A model generated the notes under the pieces. That model did no database searches and had not been told where the DNA came from. It worked only from the letters and a program-made list of their open reading frames with translations. Made by a program: the position numbers and the translations under genes. DNA of 64,000 bases from positions 1 through 64,000 of the forward strand of contig NZ_LHPC01000050.1 of assembly GCF_001297125.1 (NCBI RefSeq), in the 5' to 3' direction. Shown in pieces: positions 8,718 through 18,008 of the stretch (positions are counted from its first letter, which is position 1; the number at the start of each line of letters is the position of its first letter). Source of the stretch: Pseudomonas sp. RIT-PI-q. Lineage in GTDB: Bacteria; Pseudomonadota; Gammaproteobacteria; Pseudomonadales; Pseudomonadaceae.

Positions 8718-9380
8718 TTAGCTGGCCTTACGCAGTACATAGACGCGCATCCGCGCGCAACCCGGCAGGAAATCCTGATGGCTGAGAATCCGTAAACCCG
8801 CTTGCTTGAATTCGGCTTCCACTTCGGCCTTGCTGGCCAACTGGCGGGGTGCAACGCCGTCTGCATGGGTGCGCCGCCGCTTGAAATGGGCATCGACCCG
8901 TGCCGCGACAATCACCGTATCGCGACTGACCCGGCGGAATTCGCCCAGCATCGCCAGACGATGCTCGGGGCTGGCGATGTGTTGAAACAGTTGCATGCAA
9001 AAAATGCAGTCCACGGCGTTGGCCGACAAGCCGATGGTGAATGCGGAGCTCTGAAAGGTCTTGACCCGCTTCAACAGGTTCTGCGGATGGTGGGTCTGGG
9101 CGTGATTGAGCATGTCCTGGGACGGATCGGCCGCGAGAATCACCCGGTTCGCATGCTCGGCCAGTACCGGCCAAAAGCGCCCGACACCGCACGCAACATC
9201 GAGAATCAGCCCCGGCTCGCCAGCCACCTTGAGCGCGTTGCGCACCAGTTGCTCGTCACGCCAGAACGTCAGGCGCCCAGCCAGGCCACGCGGTTGCGGC
9301 TGCAGACAGACGCGGGCGTGTTCCTGATCGTAGCGCCGGGCGAACTCAAGTTCGATGGCGGATGGCGGTTGAGCGGACAT
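8718..9380 (-). CDS. Class I SAM-dependent methyltransferase
   Basis: A 220-residue protein with the methyltransferase fold. Motif I is LILDVACGVGRFWPVL at about residues 58-73, followed by an acidic strand ILAADPSQDML. The FCMQLFQHI segment is the post-II region of the Methyltransf_11/25 type. ATG 9380 is chosen over a TTG two codons upstream. The neighbouring rnd and eptA genes run in the same direction with gaps of over 70 bases. The substrate is not identifiable. Confidence 0.8.
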   Translation of the reverse strand: MSAQPPSAIELEFARRYDQEHARVCLQPQPRGLAGRLTFWRDEQLVRNALKVAGEPGLILDVACGVGRFWPVLAEHANRVILAADPSQDMLNHAQTHHPQNLLKRVKTFQSSAFTIGLSANAVDCIFCMQLFQHIASPEHRLAMLGEFRRVSRDTVIVAARVDAHFKRRRTHADGVAPRQLASKAEVEAEFKQAGLRILSHQDFLPGCARMRVYVLRKAS

Positions 9381-9453
9381 GTGCAAGGGCTCTTGGTAGA
9401 AACATTACCGGCCGCAGGTTAGCGGCCGGTGCGTGAAAAAAAGGTCGAAGCAT

Positions 9454-11103
9454 TCACTCTTTGGCCAGCACGCCATCGATCACGGCACCGCGGCAACCGG
9501 CGAACATATCCAGATCCTGGTTATAGACCTTGCTGTTGACCTCCAGCAAACCGAGCATCGAATGGAACAGGTTGTCCTGGCTCAAGGGCTTGTCACGACT
9601 CAGTTGCAGGCAATGCGTGTCCACCGAGAACGACTTTTGATAGCTGTCGGAGAACCACGCCAGCATCGCCACATGTTTCTGTTGTTCCGGCGCCAGCATG
9701 TAAGGCGTGCCGTGGAGGAACAAGTTGTACTCGCCCAGGGATTCGCCGTGGTCCGACAGATAGAGCATCGCGGTATCGACTTTGTCCTGGTTACTGCGCA
9801 ACAGATCGATCAGGGTCGACAGTACATGGTCGGTGTACACCAAGGTGTTGTCGTAACCGTTGACGATACTTTCGCGACTGCAATTGTTCAGCGCATTACT
9901 TTCACAGACCGGGGTAAAGCGCTCGTACTCTTTCGGGTAGCGCTTGAAATACTCCGGACCGTGACTGCCCATCTGGTGCAGCACCAGTACCGTGTCTTTA
10001 TCGAGGGTGTCGATGAAGTGCTGCAAACCTTGCAGGAGAATTTCGTCGCGGCATTCGCTGTTGGCGCACAACACCGGGTCCTTCAGGTTACTGACGTCGT
10101 CGAGGGTGACCCGATCGCAAGTGCCTTTGCAGCCCGACTGGTTGTCACGCCAGATCACCTCCAGACCGGCGCGCTTGAGCACGTCCAGCAGCCCTTCTTC
10201 ATTCTTTGCCTTGCTGGCGTTGTAATCCTTGCGCCCCATGTTGGAGAACATGCACGGCACCGATACCGCCGTTTCGGTGCCGCAGGAATGCACATCGGTA
10301 AACGCGATCAGGCCGGCTTCTTTATCCAGTTTGGGCGTGGTATCCCGGTTGTAACCGAGAATGCCGAAGTTCTCGGCACGGGCACTTTCGCCCACCACCA
10401 GCACTGTCAGGGATTTACGGCCGTGGGTTTGCCAGGCGGGGTTTCGCTGGGCATCTACGCCAATGGCGACAAAGGGTTGCCGCGCAGAGGCGACCTGTTC
10501 ACGCAGAAAGCCGGCCGAGGCGCCGATGTAGTTGCTCGGCACCACCATCAGGCGCAACTCATGGTGGTTGCGAAACAACGAAGACAAGCCTTGATAGTTA
10601 ACCAGTGCGACACCACCAATGACCGCAACCGAGGCAACAGTCACGAGCGCTTTACTGAGTAATTCACGGTGCCAGCGACGGTAACTAACCGGCGTTTTCC
10701 ACAACAACAACGACGGCAAAACACCGAGTACAACAATATAAACAAGCAACTTGATCGAGAGTAAGTCACGCACTTCCGTGGCATTGGTTTGTGCAAAGTT
10801 ACGCAACATGCCGGTGTCAATCAAAACACCGTATTGACTCATGAAATACGCCACGCCGGCACTGACCATAAAAATCAATGTCAGGACCGGTTTCATCACG
10901 GGCCGGAAAGCCAGAAGCGTCAGTACGATGTTGAAAGCCGCCAGGATCATAACCCCGAACGCCACGCGCATGACCAGGCCTTTGCCGTCAGACGCCGTAA
11001 TTTCAAACAGGTGCTGCCAGAGCACGAAATTGAAACCGACTAATAAAAAGGCGCTGGTAATCAGTGTCACCCACTCGGGGCGCACGGCTTTAATCTTCAA
11101 CAT
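9454..11103 (-). CDS. eptA: Lipid A phosphoethanolamine transferase
   Basis: A 549-residue inner-membrane enzyme, close to the 547 residues of E. coli EptA. Five N-terminal membrane helices (about residues 10-180, DUF1705) are followed by a periplasmic sulfatase-type domain. Zinc and nucleophile motifs are VVGESARAENFG, SCGTETAVSVPCMF (phospho-accepting Thr about 276-278) and LSDHGESLGEYNLFLHG. It modifies lipid A with phosphoethanolamine and lowers polymyxin binding. ATG 11103 is selected because the family begins there; earlier in-frame codons add unconserved residues. No PmrAB-type regulator lies nearby. Confidence 0.93.
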   Translation of the reverse strand: MLKIKAVRPEWVTLITSAFLLVGFNFVLWQHLFEITASDGKGLVMRVAFGVMILAAFNIVLTLLAFRPVMKPVLTLIFMVSAGVAYFMSQYGVLIDTGMLRNFAQTNATEVRDLLSIKLLVYIVVLGVLPSLLLWKTPVSYRRWHRELLSKALVTVASVAVIGGVALVNYQGLSSLFRNHHELRLMVVPSNYIGASAGFLREQVASARQPFVAIGVDAQRNPAWQTHGRKSLTVLVVGESARAENFGILGYNRDTTPKLDKEAGLIAFTDVHSCGTETAVSVPCMFSNMGRKDYNASKAKNEEGLLDVLKRAGLEVIWRDNQSGCKGTCDRVTLDDVSNLKDPVLCANSECRDEILLQGLQHFIDTLDKDTVLVLHQMGSHGPEYFKRYPKEYERFTPVCESNALNNCSRESIVNGYDNTLVYTDHVLSTLIDLLRSNQDKVDTAMLYLSDHGESLGEYNLFLHGTPYMLAPEQQKHVAMLAWFSDSYQKSFSVDTHCLQLSRDKPLSQDNLFHSMLGLLEVNSKVYNQDLDMFAGCRGAVIDGVLAKE

Positions 11104-11202
11104 GGTGATCGGCTGTTCCTGAAAAGAAGTGCCATCGATAAATGTGAAAATTTCATTTACCGCGACAGCACTAATGGTAGGCAGCCAACCATCAATTTTT
11201 TG

Positions 11203-11230
11203 TGAAAAAGAAGCCAACGATTAGTTGGCT
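11203..11230 (-). terminator. Intrinsic terminator after the glutamine synthetase-like gene
   Basis: On the minus strand AGCCAAC and GTTGGCT form a 7-bp stem with a 5-base loop, followed by TTCTTTTT. It lies 40 bases beyond the stop of the glutamine synthetase-like gene, so eptA is probably transcribed separately. Confidence 0.6.
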
Positions 11231-11271
11231 CATGGCATTAAGCCAAAACTTCCGTAGTATTTGAGAATGGT

Positions 11272-12654
11272 TCAGGCCTGGTTCAGGTACCAACGCCAAT
11301 CCTGTTCACCCACTTCGCCCATGAATTGTCGGTACTCGGCACGTTTTACCGCCAGGTACACACCAAGGAATTCACCGCCTAACGCGTCACGCGCCCAGCT
11401 CGAACCTTCCAGCGCCCGCAACGTGGTCAGCCAGTCAGTCGGCAGCAGTTCCGTGGCCTGGGCGTAACCATTGCCCTCCACCGGCGCGCCTGGGTCGAGT
11501 TGTTCGCGTATTCCGCGATGAATCCCGGCCAGGATCGCCGCGGCCGCCAGATACGGATTGGCGTCGGCGCCACAGATGCGATGTTCGATATGCCGGGAAA
11601 ACGCCGGCCCGCCCGGCACGCGCAAACTCACGGTGCGGTTGTCGACACCCCAGGTGGCCGCCAGCGGTGCGTAGCTGTTGGTCTGGAAGCGGCGGTACGA
11701 GTTGGCGTTCGGACAGAACAGCAGCAACGAGTCGAGCAAGGTGCTGAGCATGCCGCCGACCGCCTGCCGGAGCAGTGGCGTGCCGTCCGCGGCTTCGCTG
11801 GCAAACAGGTTGTTGCCGTCCTTGTCTGCCAGGCTGACGTGCATGTGCATCCCGGTGCCGGCCAGGTCGTCGAAAGGTTTGGCCATGAAGCACGCCGTCA
11901 TCCCGTGCTTATGCGCCACGCCCTTGACCAGCCGCTTGTAGCGCACCGCTTCGTCCATTGCCTGTAGGGCATCGGTGCGATGTTCGAGGGTAATTTCCAC
12001 TTGCCCCGGCGCGTATTCGGAAATCGCCGTGCGCGCCGGAATGCCCTGGAGTTTGCAGGCGCTGTAGAGATCGGCCAGGAACGGTTCGATCTGCTCCAGC
12101 TCACGCAAGCCGTAGACCTGAGTGCCTCGCGGTCGCCCACCATCGACATCCCGTGCCGGCTGCGGTCGACCGTTGCTGTCGCGCTGCTGATCCAGCAGGT
12201 AAAACTCCAATTCCGCCGCCATGACCGGGTAATAGCCATCGGCCTGCAAGCCTTCAATGACTTTCGCCAACAGATGCCGTGGATCGGCGATGGTCGCGGG
12301 CATGCCTTCCTTGGGGTGCATGCTGACTTGCACCGCCGCGGTAGGAATCAAGCGCCATGGCATGCGCGTCAAACTGCCGCTGATCGGGTAGGCCCGGCAG
12401 TCGATATCACCCACATCCCAGACCAGCCCGGAATTTTCCACGTCATCGCCATTGATGGTCAGGCCCAGAATCGTACTCGGCAATGGCCGTCCGCTTTCGT
12501 ACACCGCCAACAACTCATCGCGATGCAGCAACTTGCCCCGAGGCACGCCGTTGTTGTCGAGAATGAACAACTCGAACATCTCGATATCCGGATTCTGTTC
12601 CAGAAAGGTCAGGGCTTCTTGCTTCGTGGCGAAGGAGGTCGTGGCAAAACTCAT
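11272..12654 (-). CDS. Glutamine synthetase family protein, gamma-glutamylpolyamine synthetase-like
   Basis: A 460-residue protein of the GS superfamily. It has a beta-grasp N-terminus (about residues 15-110), metal and ATP site segments AAELEFYLLD, TGMHMHVSLAD and NSYRRF, and NRTVSLRVPGG. Its length and sequence resemble PuuA/Spu-type enzymes that ligate glutamate to putrescine or other amines, rather than nitrogen-assimilating GlnA. The start at 12654 begins MSFATTSF; longer frames add unconserved residues. It is a single gene flanked by a terminator and a long intergenic region, so the amine substrate is not indicated by context. Confidence 0.85.
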   Translation of the reverse strand: MSFATTSFATKQEALTFLEQNPDIEMFELFILDNNGVPRGKLLHRDELLAVYESGRPLPSTILGLTINGDDVENSGLVWDVGDIDCRAYPISGSLTRMPWRLIPTAAVQVSMHPKEGMPATIADPRHLLAKVIEGLQADGYYPVMAAELEFYLLDQQRDSNGRPQPARDVDGGRPRGTQVYGLRELEQIEPFLADLYSACKLQGIPARTAISEYAPGQVEITLEHRTDALQAMDEAVRYKRLVKGVAHKHGMTACFMAKPFDDLAGTGMHMHVSLADKDGNNLFASEAADGTPLLRQAVGGMLSTLLDSLLLFCPNANSYRRFQTNSYAPLAATWGVDNRTVSLRVPGGPAFSRHIEHRICGADANPYLAAAAILAGIHRGIREQLDPGAPVEGNGYAQATELLPTDWLTTLRALEGSSWARDALGGEFLGVYLAVKRAEYRQFMGEVGEQDWRWYLNQA

Positions 12655-12973
12655 GGGAATTCTCTTATTTCCGCGTGAGGCAAGCGCACAGGCGCCGCCG
12701 CTTTGATCCGACGCACAGCGCGGGATCTGTAAGAACATTCAACGGGAAATGCAGGCATCCGGTGGGCGCGCGTGACGGCAGTGCCACAGCGCCCAAAAGG
12801 CTAATTCGGAGGGGAGTGCGACTGGACAATCGTCCATAGATAAAACCGCAGAGAACAGATGAGCAGCAGCGTCACACGGGTGGTTAAGTGGTTAAATCAG
12901 GATTTGAAGAACTTTGGGTGTGGGTTGGCTAAACATTAGCTGAGCGCTTAAATCTACCAAACACTGCATCCCC

Positions 12974-13066
12974 CTGTGGGAGCGGGCTTGCCCGCGATAG
13001 CGTACTGACGGTCGACATAGTCGCTGACTGTGAAACCGCCTTCGCTGGCAAGCCAGCTCCTACTGT
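12974..13066. repeat. Mixed-type REP pair
   Basis: The left element is of the GTGGGAGCGGGCTTGCCCG type and the right is of the TTCGCTGGCAAGCCAGCTCC type. This differs from the other pairs in the window, which have matching arms. The two are about 45 bases apart. Confidence 0.8.
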
Positions 13067-13083
13067 TTTGGGGTGTCGCGGCC

Positions 13084-13108
13084 GAGGTATTTAATTTCTA
13101 AATACCTC
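13084..13108. promoter_or_regulatory. Perfect 10-bp inverted repeat, candidate operator
   Basis: GAGGTATTTA and TAAATACCTC flank ATTTC. The centre lies about 85 bases upstream of the MFS transporter start. The arms are AT-rich in a GC-rich genome and unlike the REP sequences. It could be an operator for an unlinked regulator or a hairpin in the leader. Confidence 0.5.
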
Positions 13109-13180
13109 TCTGGACTTTCTGGTTTGCGGCCTGCAGCCCTCGCGCGCCTAATCGGCTCCTTAACATTCAAGGTCCGATAG

Positions 13181-14365
13181 ATGGAAAACGTTCGCGCAAC
13201 CACCCGCCCTGCCCTCTGGTTGATGTTCAGCATCATGCTCGTCGCCCTGAATCTGCGCCCGTCCATGGCCGCTGTCGGGCCATTGCTGTCGGCGATTCGT
13301 GGTGACATTGCGCTGAGTTTCAGCCTGGCTTCGTTGCTGACCATGCTGCCGGTGATGGCGATGGGATTGGCGATGTTCTTCGGCCTCAGCGTCAGTCAGC
13401 GCCTCGGCGAACAGCGCACCGTGGTGCTGTCGTTGCTGATCATCGGCCTGGCGACGGTATCGCGCCTGTTCCTCGATTCGGCGGCCGAACTGATCCTCAG
13501 CGCCGTCCTGGCGGGGATCGGGATTGCGTTGATCCAGGCGTTGATGCCGGCGCTGATCAAATCCCGCTTCAGCGACAACGTTTCCGTGTGCATGGGGCTC
13601 TACGTCACGTCGATTATGGGCGGCGCGGCGATCGCTGCCTCCTTCGCGCCGCTGGTGATGACTCGCACCGGCAGTTGGCGCGTGGGGTTGGCGATCTGGG
13701 CGGCGCTTGCCGTGGTGGCGTTGCTGTTCTGGTGCGCTCAGCGCGCGGGGACGCCGACACCGATCTCGAGGTCGGTACGCAACGAATCCTTCTTCAGCAA
13801 TTCCCGCGCCTGGTTACTCGCGATCTTCTTCGGCCTGGGCACGGCGTCCTACACCTGCGTGCTGGCCTGGTTGGCGCCGTACTATGTGGAAAAGGGCTGG
13901 AGCGAACAGAACGCCGGTTTGTTGCTGGGCTTCTTGACGGCCATGGAAGTGTTGTCCGGCCTGCTGACGCCAGCCATCGCTAATCGCAGCCGTGACCGAC
14001 GCTGGGTGCTGGTGGTGTTGCTGACGCTGATCATGGCCGGTTTCTGCGGTTTGATACTCAGCCCGCAACACCTGAGCCTGCTGTGGCCGTGCCTGTTGGG
14101 ATTGGGCATTGGCGGTCTGTTCCCAATGAGCCTGATCGTGTCCCTGGATCATCTGGACAATCCCCAGCGCGCCGGTGGCCTCACCGCTTTCGTGCAAGGC
14201 ATCGGTTATCTGATCGCCGGCCTCTCGCCGCTGATTGCCGGGATGATCCGCGATCAGCTTGGCAGCTTCGAATGGGCCTGGTGGTCACTCACCGGCGTGA
14301 TGGCGCTGATGATCCTGATGGTGCTGCGCTTCGATCCCCGGCACTACGCCAGACACATTCAATAA
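13181..14365 (+). CDS. MFS transporter, CynX/NimT type
   Basis: A 394-residue protein with about 12 hydrophobic helices. The N-terminal NLRPSMAAVGPLLSAI segment is typical of the CynX/NimT subgroup of the major facilitator superfamily. These act in cyanate, 2-nitroimidazole or drug-like solute transport or efflux. It is followed 15 bases later by an EamA transporter gene, and the two probably form an operon. The possible operator at 13084-13108 lies upstream. The substrate is unknown. Confidence 0.85.
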   Translation: MENVRATTRPALWLMFSIMLVALNLRPSMAAVGPLLSAIRGDIALSFSLASLLTMLPVMAMGLAMFFGLSVSQRLGEQRTVVLSLLIIGLATVSRLFLDSAAELILSAVLAGIGIALIQALMPALIKSRFSDNVSVCMGLYVTSIMGGAAIAASFAPLVMTRTGSWRVGLAIWAALAVVALLFWCAQRAGTPTPISRSVRNESFFSNSRAWLLAIFFGLGTASYTCVLAWLAPYYVEKGWSEQNAGLLLGFLTAMEVLSGLLTPAIANRSRDRRWVLVVLLTLIMAGFCGLILSPQHLSLLWPCLLGLGIGGLFPMSLIVSLDHLDNPQRAGGLTAFVQGIGYLIAGLSPLIAGMIRDQLGSFEWAWWSLTGVMALMILMVLRFDPRHYARHIQ

Positions 14366-14380
14366 CCCGGAAACCCAACC

Positions 14381-15298
14381 ATGAAATACACCGGTTTTGC
14401 CGCCGCGCACCTTGGCATGTTGCTCTGGGCGCTGTTGATCGCCGCCTCATTTCCAGCAGCAGCGCAGGTGAGCCAGGCCATCGACCCGATCTTGCTGACC
14501 GGTTTGCGCCTGCTGTTTTGCGCCTTGGTGTTTTTGCCGCTGCTGCTGTTCAAGGGCGATACCGCGATGACTGCTCGGGGACTGCTCGGCCATGCTGCGC
14601 TCGGTTTGTTTCTGGCGGTGTATTTCGGTTCGCTGTTCGAAGCGCTGCGCTACACCTCGGCGGTCAACACCGGGACGATGTTCACCTTGGTGCCCTTGCT
14701 GACACTGCTTTTCGAAGCGCTCCTGATGCCCGACAGCAGCCTGAAACAGCGGGCGCTGCCAATGCTGATTGCCGCTGCCGGGGCGGTGTTGCTGGTTCTG
14801 AAAGGCGCAGGACCGGGCGAGTTGCCATCGCTCTACGCCGTGTCGGTATATGGCGTCGGTTGCCTGGCGATGGCGCTTTATTCGCCCCTGAGTCATCGGC
14901 TCAAGGCCAACAGCCTCAAGGGCCGTGGCCCGGTGGCCATGACCTTCTGGAACATGCTGTTCGGTGCGCTGTTTCTGCTGATGTTCTGTGGGTTCAGCGG
15001 CGGCTGGCGATCGGCGTCTTTGCTGACCCTGAAGGATTTCTGCTGGCTGGTCTACCTGGCCGTGTTCGCCACGCTGGCAACTTTCTGGTTGCTGCATCGC
15101 GCTATCGGCGTGATCGCCCCTTCCTCGGTAATTTCCTACATCTACTTGAGCACGCTGTTCATCACCTTGTTTCACTGGATCTGGTTGCGTCAGTCGCCGC
15201 TACCGCTGGAAATCATCGGTGCATTGTTGGTAGGCATCGGTATGCTGGCCTTGCTGATGTCTAGCCGGCGCGCGGTGTTTGCAACCGCTCAGGACTGA
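14381..15298 (+). CDS. EamA/DMT family transporter
   Basis: A 305-residue membrane protein with about ten helices in two EamA repeats (residues about 5-135 and 150-290). A conserved SSVISYIYLSTLF segment lies in the second repeat. Members export metabolites or amino acids. It lies 15 bases after the MFS gene and 98 bases before a LysR regulator. The substrate is unknown; co-regulation by the LysR protein is an inference from proximity. Confidence 0.85.
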   Translation: MKYTGFAAAHLGMLLWALLIAASFPAAAQVSQAIDPILLTGLRLLFCALVFLPLLLFKGDTAMTARGLLGHAALGLFLAVYFGSLFEALRYTSAVNTGTMFTLVPLLTLLFEALLMPDSSLKQRALPMLIAAAGAVLLVLKGAGPGELPSLYAVSVYGVGCLAMALYSPLSHRLKANSLKGRGPVAMTFWNMLFGALFLLMFCGFSGGWRSASLLTLKDFCWLVYLAVFATLATFWLLHRAIGVIAPSSVISYIYLSTLFITLFHWIWLRQSPLPLEIIGALLVGIGMLALLMSSRRAVFATAQD

Positions 15299-15315
15299 AT
15301 GCCTGCAAGGCATTC
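15297..15315. repeat. 8-bp stem-loop at the EamA gene stop
   Basis: GAATGCCT and AGGCATTC flank GCA and begin inside the stop codon. There is no T-run, so it is a weak terminator or mRNA-end structure. Confidence 0.4.
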
Positions 15316-15396
15316 TCCTGGCACCATCGTTCCGTTAGGATCATTCGCACAACATTGCGCACAATCAGCGCAAGGAACGCAGCGAGAACGGAACGG

Positions 15397-16332
15397 ATGC
15401 TGAACAGTAATTTGCTAAGAAAGCTCGATATGCAGGACCTCATGGTGTTCATCGCCGTGTATGAGCAAAGCAGCGTCACCGGTGTGTCCGAGACGCTCTG
15501 CGTCAGCCAGTCCACCGTGAGTTACTGCCTGAAAAAACTGCGCACCAGTTTTGAAGACGAGTTGTTCATCAACACCCGCGCGGGTATGCGCCCGACCTAC
15601 AAAGCCGGCACCATGTACACCCACGTGCTGAAAATCCTTGAAAGCATCAATCTGTGTCACGCCGGCGCGCCGGCATTCGATCCGACCTTGCAGCCCGTCA
15701 CGTTCAATATCTGTGCTCCGGAATACTTCGAGCAGTTGATCTTGCCGCGCCTGTTGAAGCGCTTCAATTGCGCCGATCTGTCGGTGATGATCAACATGCA
15801 CAAGTTCGAAACCGATATTCCGGCCGAAGAATTGCGCAACGGCAGCCTCGACCTGGTGATTTGTTTCGGTCCCAACTTTCATCGCAGTCACGGCGACTTC
15901 AAGTCGCGGTTGCTGCTGGAGGATGATCTGGTCTGTGTGTTCGACAAACGCGCCACACCGCTGCAGCCGCGTTTAAGCCTGCAAGCCTTCGTCGAACGCC
16001 GGCATGTGTTCCCGACACCCTGGACGTCCACCACCAATATGGTCGACGGCTGGCTGGCGCAACAGGCGCAAAAACGCCAGATCGTTGCGCGCGCCAACAG
16101 CTACAGCGCGGCGCTGAAGATGATCACCGGCACTGACTTCATCCTGACCTTACCCCGGCGCATCCAGCAATTGCTGGCCAACGAGGCGATCTTCAATCAC
16201 TGCGAAGCGCCCAACGGCTTGCCGGGTTTCACCCTCGACATGCAATGGAGCCAAAGCGTCGATCAGGACAGCGCCAACACCTGGCTGCGTGAGCAAGTGG
16301 TCAAGGCCTGCACCGAGCAGGAACTGACCTGA
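15397..16332 (+). CDS. LysR family transcriptional regulator
   Basis: A 311-residue LysR protein. The winged helix-turn-helix is at about residues 12-70, with the recognition helix within VSETLCVSQSTVSYCLKKLR. The substrate-binding domain runs from about residue 95. The ATG at 15397 gives the normal N-terminus. Upstream at about 15354-15365 is ATTG-N4-CAAT, a possible part of an autoregulatory site. The most likely targets are the codirectional MFS/EamA genes. The effector is unknown. Confidence 0.85.
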   Translation: MLNSNLLRKLDMQDLMVFIAVYEQSSVTGVSETLCVSQSTVSYCLKKLRTSFEDELFINTRAGMRPTYKAGTMYTHVLKILESINLCHAGAPAFDPTLQPVTFNICAPEYFEQLILPRLLKRFNCADLSVMINMHKFETDIPAEELRNGSLDLVICFGPNFHRSHGDFKSRLLLEDDLVCVFDKRATPLQPRLSLQAFVERRHVFPTPWTSTTNMVDGWLAQQAQKRQIVARANSYSAALKMITGTDFILTLPRRIQQLLANEAIFNHCEAPNGLPGFTLDMQWSQSVDQDSANTWLREQVVKACTEQELT

Positions 16333-16335
16333 AAC

Positions 16336-16701
16336 TCAGTTGTTGATGGCAACCTTGGCGTAGGAATCTCGATCGATGTCGAGGATTTCCACGGCCAGTT
16401 GCACCTCAACGCCAGTCGGCCACTCGCACAGGTCACGTACCACCGCCAGCAGGCTTTCGGACAACTGCTTCTTGATTTCCGCCGAGCGACCGCTCAACAG
16501 CGCCAGTTTCACATGCACGAACGCCCGCTCACCCAACGCAGTACCGACCTTGAACGTCTCGACTTTCACCGCTCGACTCTTGATGTCGTACTCCGCAGCA
16601 AACTGACCGGAAGCCACCAGCGTATTATTGAGCCGGATCAGTGCTACGTCGGCATTCAAATCCGGCAGGTTGTTGGTGTATTCCATGTGCAGGTGAGGCA
16701 T
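16336..16701 (-). CDS. 5-carboxymethyl-2-hydroxymuconate isomerase family protein
   Basis: A 121-residue protein of the tautomerase superfamily (HpaF/CHMI). After Met removal it begins with the catalytic proline, PHLHMEYTNNL. The length fits CHMI. In homoprotocatechuate degradation CHMI isomerises the ring-cleavage product, but no other hpa gene is present here, so the substrate may differ. AGGAG precedes the start. Its stop is three bases from the stop of the convergent LysR gene. Confidence 0.8.
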   Translation of the reverse strand: MPHLHMEYTNNLPDLNADVALIRLNNTLVASGQFAAEYDIKSRAVKVETFKVGTALGERAFVHVKLALLSGRSAEIKKQLSESLLAVVRDLCEWPTGVEVQLAVEILDIDRDSYAKVAINN

Positions 16702-16754
16702 GGCATTGCTCCTGAAAGTGGCTGAAAAGGTCGTAGGTATAACACGGCGCTGCC

Positions 16755-17672
16755 CTACGGTAGCACCGGACGCTCACTCATGAACGCCTCCAGACGTGAA
16801 CGCAACCAGCGTTCGGCCGGATCGGTGTCGACATGACTGAGCCAGACCATGGACAGGTCCAGGGTCGGCGTCTTGAACGGGAACGGTTCCTTGAACAGCA
16901 GACCGGACGCCGCCATCGCTTCGGCCGTGTAATCCGGCAGGCTGGCGATCAGATCGGTTCCGGCGAGCAAGGCTGGCAACGAACTGTATTGCGGCACCGA
17001 AAGCACCACTTGCCGCGTCCGGCCGATATCAGCCAGCCACTCATCAGCGTAGCCACTGACGTTGGCGGTGTGCGACACCAACACGTGCGGCCGCGAGCAA
17101 TATTCATCGAGGGTCAGCGGCGTGTCCGAGGCATCGGCACGCAACACGCTGGGCAGGATGTGCCGCAGCAGCTTGCGCTTGGCGTTGGCCGGCAGGCCGC
17201 GAGTCTGGCTGATACCCACGGTGATATCGCCGGACGCCAGCAAGTCGGGAATTCGCCAGTAGTCGACATGCTGCACCACGAACACCACCTTCGGCGCTTC
17301 CTGGCGCAAGGCACGCAACAGCGGCGGCAACAGGCCAAACTCGACATCGTCCGACAGCCCGATACGAAAGCTCATGGTGCTGCTGGCGGGGTCGAAGTCA
17401 TGGGTCAGGCTCAGGGCCACCGACAACGAATCCAGCGCTGGCGACAGGTGCCGAATGATCTCCTCGGCCCGCGCCGTCGGCTCCATGCGATGGCCAACGC
17501 GAATGAACAGCGGATCGTTGAACATCGTGCGCAAGCGATTGAGTGCCGAACTGATGGTCGGCTGCCCAAGAAACAGCTTCTCCGCCACTCGGGTGACGTT
17601 GCGTTCAAGCATCAGCGTTTCAAACACCACCATCAGGTTGATGTCGGCCTTGCGTAGTTCGTTGCGATTCAT
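16755..17672 (-). CDS. LysR family transcriptional regulator
   Basis: A 305-residue LysR protein with NRNELRKADINLMVVF, then the helix-turn-helix at about residues 20-65 (NVTRVAEKLFLGQPTISSAL). The effector-binding domain runs from about residue 92. The N-terminus resembles the NodD/NahR-type subgroup. It lies upstream of the isomerase gene on the same strand with a 53-base gap, so they may be cotranscribed. Target and ligand are not evident. Confidence 0.85.
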   Translation of the reverse strand: MNRNELRKADINLMVVFETLMLERNVTRVAEKLFLGQPTISSALNRLRTMFNDPLFIRVGHRMEPTARAEEIIRHLSPALDSLSVALSLTHDFDPASSTMSFRIGLSDDVEFGLLPPLLRALRQEAPKVVFVVQHVDYWRIPDLLASGDITVGISQTRGLPANAKRKLLRHILPSVLRADASDTPLTLDEYCSRPHVLVSHTANVSGYADEWLADIGRTRQVVLSVPQYSSLPALLAGTDLIASLPDYTAEAMAASGLLFKEPFPFKTPTLDLSMVWLSHVDTDPAERWLRSRLEAFMSERPVLP

Positions 17673-17908
17673 CTACTGCCCCTACTCCCCAAATCTGCTG
17701 ACAGTTTAGGTAGCTGTCGCAATCGGCGTCTATGCGAATGCCTCATGCACTTTACGTTTAACGCGAAGGCAGACGTGCGCTGCGTCCTACATCCCGTTCC
17801 TGATTTTGCTGTGCGTCTGGCGTGATACGAATCCACCCCAAGCTCGCCAACGATCAAGGCATAACGGCCCTGGACTCAGGGAGCCGCGCGCACACCTGAT
17901 AACCACAC

Positions 17909-18001
17909 CTGTAGGAGCTTGCTTGCCAGCGAAGGCGGTTGAACCGTTGGCATTTGCGGTGAGGCGGACATCGCCTTCGCTGGCAAGCCAGCTCCTACAG
18001 G
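17909..18001. repeat. REP pair (REPIN)
   Basis: Inverted copies of the TTCGCTGGCAAGCCAGCTCC type are about 45 bases apart. The left copy has GGAGCTTGCTTGCC, a one-base change. Confidence 0.85.
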
Positions 18002-18008
18002 GGATCTC

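Larger units (their letters stand above)
12655..13180. other. Divergent intergenic region (526 bp)
   Basis: No gene is visible. The region must hold the promoters for the leftward glutamine synthetase-like gene and the rightward MFS gene. It contains the mixed REP pair and the palindrome listed separately, plus an AT-richer stretch at about 12890-12970. Confidence 0.6.

Noticed and set aside
16317-16341. Short AACTGA/TCAGTT hairpin between convergent genes
   Set aside because: The stem is only six bases within overlapping stop regions and has no T-run, so it is likely chance.
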